DNA of 64,000 nt, from contig NZ_AUIF01000017.1 of the NCBI RefSeq assembly GCF_000423565.1, forward strand, positions 62,001-126,000, given 5' to 3'. Made by a program: the position numbers and the translations under genes. The notes beneath the pieces are model-generated. The model had not been told where the DNA came from, made no database searches, and was given only the letters and a program-made list of their open reading frames with translations. The stretch's first letter is position 1; every line of letters starts with the position of its first letter. The stretch comes from Runella zeae DSM 19591. GTDB lineage: Bacteria; Bacteroidota; Bacteroidia; Cytophagales; Spirosomataceae. Of the stretch, positions 61,398 to 64,000 are shown piece by piece.

Positions 61398-62212
61398 AGC
61401 AGTAGTTTGTTATTACCTTCGTTGTTGAGATTATTCAAATCAATCAGCGCCAATTTCGCCTGATTGAAGTTGCCAGACTCTTGAATGTGGGCTGCTATCT
61501 TCAGTCCAGTTTCGATGCTTAATGCCGGAACTAGGTCTATGATAGGGTATTGTCTGGAGTCGCCCGGCTTGTTGCTTTTCACCTTTGTTGCGGTTAGCAA
61601 GAAAGGAAACCAGCGCACCGTCCCAAACAGTTCTAAACATTGATCAAACCTGTCTCTAAGGTTGGGTATACTGGTTTTTAGCCCTTTGGTAGTTAACTCC
61701 CAGTAGCCAATAACTGGGATGTCCTTAATAATAAACCGAAGGGTTAGGGCTTGGACCCATTTTATATTTTTAGCCTGTTCATTAGTTGCGCTTTCGTGCA
61801 GATGAGCGCGAACTTCGTCCATAATATTAGGGCGCTTCTCGGTAGTGATTCGAATAAAATCTTTTGTCTTTTCTGAGTATATCCCGAAGGTTTCGCCATC
61901 TCCAAAGGCAAACAATCGCCCAGCTTTGTCTCTAATTTCAAGCCTCTCTGAACAACAATCGTTAAAATCGTCTGAGTAAAATAATATGGGCAACTCAGTA
62001 GGCTTGTCTCCATATTTTGCCCTAACAAAAGCATCAAACTTAAATTTGGAGCTCGCCACAAAATGATCGGTACTTACCGGGTATTCGTGGCCGTTTTGAC
62101 TGATGGCTTTTGTTCCTGTTTTAATAGAGCCAGCTTTAGACAGGGCTTGTTTTTTTTGTGGCTCAATAATATCTTCCTTTTGGGGTTGGTTTATTTTTAT
62201 TCGTCCGTTCAT
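61394..62212 (-). CDS. Gp3 / recombination-directionality-factor-like protein
   Basis: 272 residues. The N-terminal ISQNGHEYPVSTDHFV, then KPTELPILFYSDDFNDCCSERLEIRDKAGRLFAFGDGE and YWELTTKGLKTSIPNLRDRFDQCLELFG, follow the pattern of the Gp3-like family, which contains the recombination directionality factor of phiC31-type serine integrases and single-strand-binding-like replication proteins. A role in excision would fit a prophage, but no integrase is in the window to support it. Confidence 0.55.
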   Translation of the reverse strand: MNGRIKINQPQKEDIIEPQKKQALSKAGSIKTGTKAISQNGHEYPVSTDHFVASSKFKFDAFVRAKYGDKPTELPILFYSDDFNDCCSERLEIRDKAGRLFAFGDGETFGIYSEKTKDFIRITTEKRPNIMDEVRAHLHESATNEQAKNIKWVQALTLRFIIKDIPVIGYWELTTKGLKTSIPNLRDRFDQCLELFGTVRWFPFLLTATKVKSNKPGDSRQYPIIDLVPALSIETGLKIAAHIQESGNFNQAKLALIDLNNLNNEGNNKLLL

Positions 62213-62214
62213 GT

Positions 62215-62511
62215 TTATACGTTATTTAAGTTGTATCCAGCTTTAGGAAAGTTTCTGATTATGATTTTGGGTTTATCGGCCGTTTTACTGAATTTTATTT
62301 TTGATTGAGGTAGATAAAAATCGTATACCATTTTTTTGGGGTCGTATGGCAATACAAATGGTATTCCGTCTGTATCAAACTCTCCTGTTGCTATTCCGGC
62401 GGTGTAGGCCGTGGTACCAGCTGAGATACAATCAGCTACGTAAATTCGAATTGTGGAGCCCTTTTTTATAATTTGGGTGAGAGGTGGAAGTTCGGTGCTT
62501 TTAGGATACAT
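62215..62511 (-). CDS. Small phage protein
   Basis: 98 residues, beta-rich (GSTIRIYVADCISAGTTAYTAG), no signal, not recognised. It overlaps the start of the gene downstream only by spacing (2 bases) and the methyltransferase gene upstream by 11 bases, so they form one operon. Confidence 0.55.
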   Translation of the reverse strand: MYPKSTELPPLTQIIKKGSTIRIYVADCISAGTTAYTAGIATGEFDTDGIPFVLPYDPKKMVYDFYLPQSKIKFSKTADKPKIIIRNFPKAGYNLNNV

Positions 62512-63322
62512 CAGTGTATTTAACTTTATCGATTACAATTAATTTGGTGGCAATTTTGGTATACTCGAAGCTGTCAGCCTCTATGTCATAGATATTGGCG
62601 TCGACATCAATAAGCCATTCGCGAAACGCTTCACACTTTTTTTCTTTGGCAAAAGTCCAGTGAGTAGAAGAGATAGAAACTAGACGACCGCCGAGAGATA
62701 AGAGGCTATACATCTTTTTTATGTGATCTATATCTTGATTATTGGCGAACGGGGGGTTGGCGACTATCCTATCGTATAGAGTATTGACAGGCTCCCATTC
62801 TAAAAAATCCAAACACCCAATGGTTTTGAGTTTATCTCCTAGTGTGCTTTGTAGGATATTGGCGTTTACGTCCCAAAGCTCAATGGCGTCAAATCGAATG
62901 CTTGGTATTTTTTTTAGTGCCGCCTTGATAATGGCACCTCTGCCAGCACTTGGCTCCAAAGCACGATGATAGGGTTTTAGCTCTGCAAGTTCTATCATTC
63001 TATCGGCAACACTGGAGGGGGTTTCAAAAAATTGATATTTTTTTCTTGGATTTTCTTCTTCGTTTTTGATGATGGACTTCAAGGCAGTAAGTAGCGCGTC
63101 GTGAGAGAGGTTACTTGTGGTGCACTTGCTTTTTCGATCCCATTTGCAACCTATTGTTTCAAGCGCCGTATTTACACTTACGTACAGTTTTCTACCAAGT
63201 GGCTTGAATATTATTGTACCGGTTTCACTTATTTCGGCAAACAAAATGGCCTCCTGAAACTCCGTTGGATTCGATGGAGGGGTATAGTTTTCTCTTTCAA
63301 TTAGCGCATCTGAGATAGTCAT
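62501..63322 (-). CDS. N6-adenine-type DNA methyltransferase
   Basis: 273 residues from the ATG at 63322 (MTISDALIERENYTPP); a TTG at 63352 is an unlikely start. The SAM-binding motif I is ALEPSAGRGAI (about 125-135) and motif IV is ANPPF (about 194-198), the order of the gamma or related class; the N-terminal 100 residues may be a target-recognition or regulatory part. Family members in phages protect the genome from host restriction. This is the second methyltransferase of the prophage. Confidence 0.75.
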   Translation of the reverse strand: MTISDALIERENYTPPSNPTEFQEAILFAEISETGTIIFKPLGRKLYVSVNTALETIGCKWDRKSKCTTSNLSHDALLTALKSIIKNEEENPRKKYQFFETPSSVADRMIELAELKPYHRALEPSAGRGAIIKAALKKIPSIRFDAIELWDVNANILQSTLGDKLKTIGCLDFLEWEPVNTLYDRIVANPPFANNQDIDHIKKMYSLLSLGGRLVSISSTHWTFAKEKKCEAFREWLIDVDANIYDIEADSFEYTKIATKLIVIDKVKYTDVS

Positions 63323-63464
63323 TGGAAAGTGATATTGAGGGTTGTTCAACAATGATATGATTTTGTTTTAGGCGCTTACAAAGCCTTGTGGTCAAACCAA
63401 ATCCAGAAGGTATTGAGAGGACTTTAGGAAATGGTTTTCGGTGTTTTAGGGTTGATTTTTTCAT
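63297..63464 (-). CDS. 55-residue basic phage protein
   Basis: ATG at 63464, TGA at 63297-63299. The start overlaps the stop of the nuclease gene as ATGA, and the end overlaps the methyltransferase gene by 26 bases in another frame. Basic (MKKSTLKHRKPFPK), with a Cys-Lys-Arg middle. Not recognised. Confidence 0.5.
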   Translation of the reverse strand: MKKSTLKHRKPFPKVLSIPSGFGLTTRLCKRLKQNHIIVEQPSISLSNDYLRCAN

Positions 63465-64000
63465 GATTGAAGAGTTTGAATTAGGTATTCGGTTACGGTA
63501 ATTTGCTTTGTATTGTCTGTTAGTGTGGAGTTTGGTTTGACGGTTCCCTCAAAAACGTGAATCTTCTTTTCGGCAAAGTTTTCGGGGTATTCGGCTCTGT
63601 AGATTTTTAAGAAACACTCGATTATTTCGGGGGTGTATGGGTTTTTGGTTTGGTTTACAAATTCCCAAGTTGGCGCGGTTCTGTAATCTTTCGGGGACCA
63701 GTTGTACAACTCCTCTATTTCAAGATGGGGAAAGTTCTCTTCAAAAATTAGCTTGTTGACGCTTAGTTGCAGGGCGTGACTATTGTAGATATTTCCAGAC
63801 TTGTAGTCTGTTTGACAGAGTGTTCTTCTTCCTTTGTGGTCTGTCATATAATGTACTAAATCAAGAGTGCCAGCAATACCAAGTTCGTCAGAGCATAGTT
63901 GCATTTCAATTGCCACTGGCTCCACCTTAAAATCACTACACCACTTGGCGTGACTAGCCACTGCTTTATTTAGTTTATGGTGCCATTCGCCAATTAAATC
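63461..64000 (-). CDS. PD-(D/E)XK (Cas4/RecB-like) nuclease, N-terminal part outside the window
   Basis: The frame is open to the window edge (64000), so the gene is cut on its 5' side; 179 residues are visible. GIAGTLDLV followed by CQTDYKSG is the D..DxK active site of PD-(D/E)XK nucleases, with the helix QLSVNKL after it (a Q..Y/L type motif). Such proteins act in phage recombination or DNA repair. It is coupled by ATGA to the small gene downstream. Confidence 0.75.
   Translation of the reverse strand, partial: DLIGEWHHKLNKAVASHAKWCSDFKVEPVAIEMQLCSDELGIAGTLDLVHYMTDHKGRRTLCQTDYKSGNIYNSHALQLSVNKLIFEENFPHLEIEELYNWSPKDYRTAPTWEFVNQTKNPYTPEIIECFLKIYRAEYPENFAEKKIHVFEGTVKPNSTLTDNTKQITVTEYLIQTLQS

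Overview
The window comes from a member of the Bacteroidota, most likely the order Cytophagales (Spirosomaceae-like). It has a SusC/SusD pair, TonB receptor genes with DUF4249 neighbours, signal peptides of the MKK/MKT type, starts without Shine-Dalgarno motifs, and promoters of the Bacteroidota -33 TTG / -7 TAnnTTTG type. Two parts join near 19.3-19.5 kb: host chromosome on the left and a large tailed-phage genome (prophage) filling the rest and running off the right edge. No integrase and no tRNA gene was seen, so the right end of the prophage and its attachment site lie outside.

Host part (1-19.3 kb). On the plus strand: the end of a molybdopterin-binding oxidoreductase gene coupled to a di-haem cytochrome c peroxidase gene, a Bax-inhibitor-1 family membrane protein, a SusC/SusD nutrient uptake pair and a secreted M19 dipeptidase, which together suggest uptake and processing of a peptide or glycan substrate. 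On the minus strand: a four-gene envelope operon (unknown secreted protein, TonB receptor with STN domain, DUF4249 lipoprotein, alpha-2-macroglobulin-like protein with a plug-like end), an ABC ATPase plus TolC gene pair behind a sigma-54-type promoter with a palindromic upstream site, and lipoprotein MsrA.

Prophage (about 19.5-64 kb). The left end carries a MoxR/CobS-type AAA+ ATPase and a putative vWA-like partner on the minus strand. From 22.1 kb the plus strand carries a ParB-domain DNA methyltransferase, terminase subunits, tail completion genes, a candidate frameshifted tail chaperone gene, a 1736-residue tape measure protein, large tail/fibre proteins, then portal, scaffold and capsid genes, a secreted glycosidase-like protein, a nested spanin-like pair, a holin candidate, a DUF5675 lysis candidate and a second fibre gene. 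The tail block thus precedes the head block. A gene-poor stretch at 52.2-53.3 kb carries a predicted structured RNA with its own promoter and terminator, and an antisense 54-codon ORF. From 53.3 kb the minus strand carries small early genes, an HTH-like protein, a replication initiator with an iteron array inside its coding sequence, a Gp3/RDF-like protein, an adenine methyltransferase and a PD-(D/E)XK nuclease cut by the window end.

A 19-bp palindrome (GATAGTTTC-A-GAAACTATC) recurs at seven intergenic places across the prophage and overlaps the -7 box at most of the promoters seen. It is the best candidate for the operator of a phage-wide regulator. All functional names rest on reading motifs and context by eye; no database or folding program was run.
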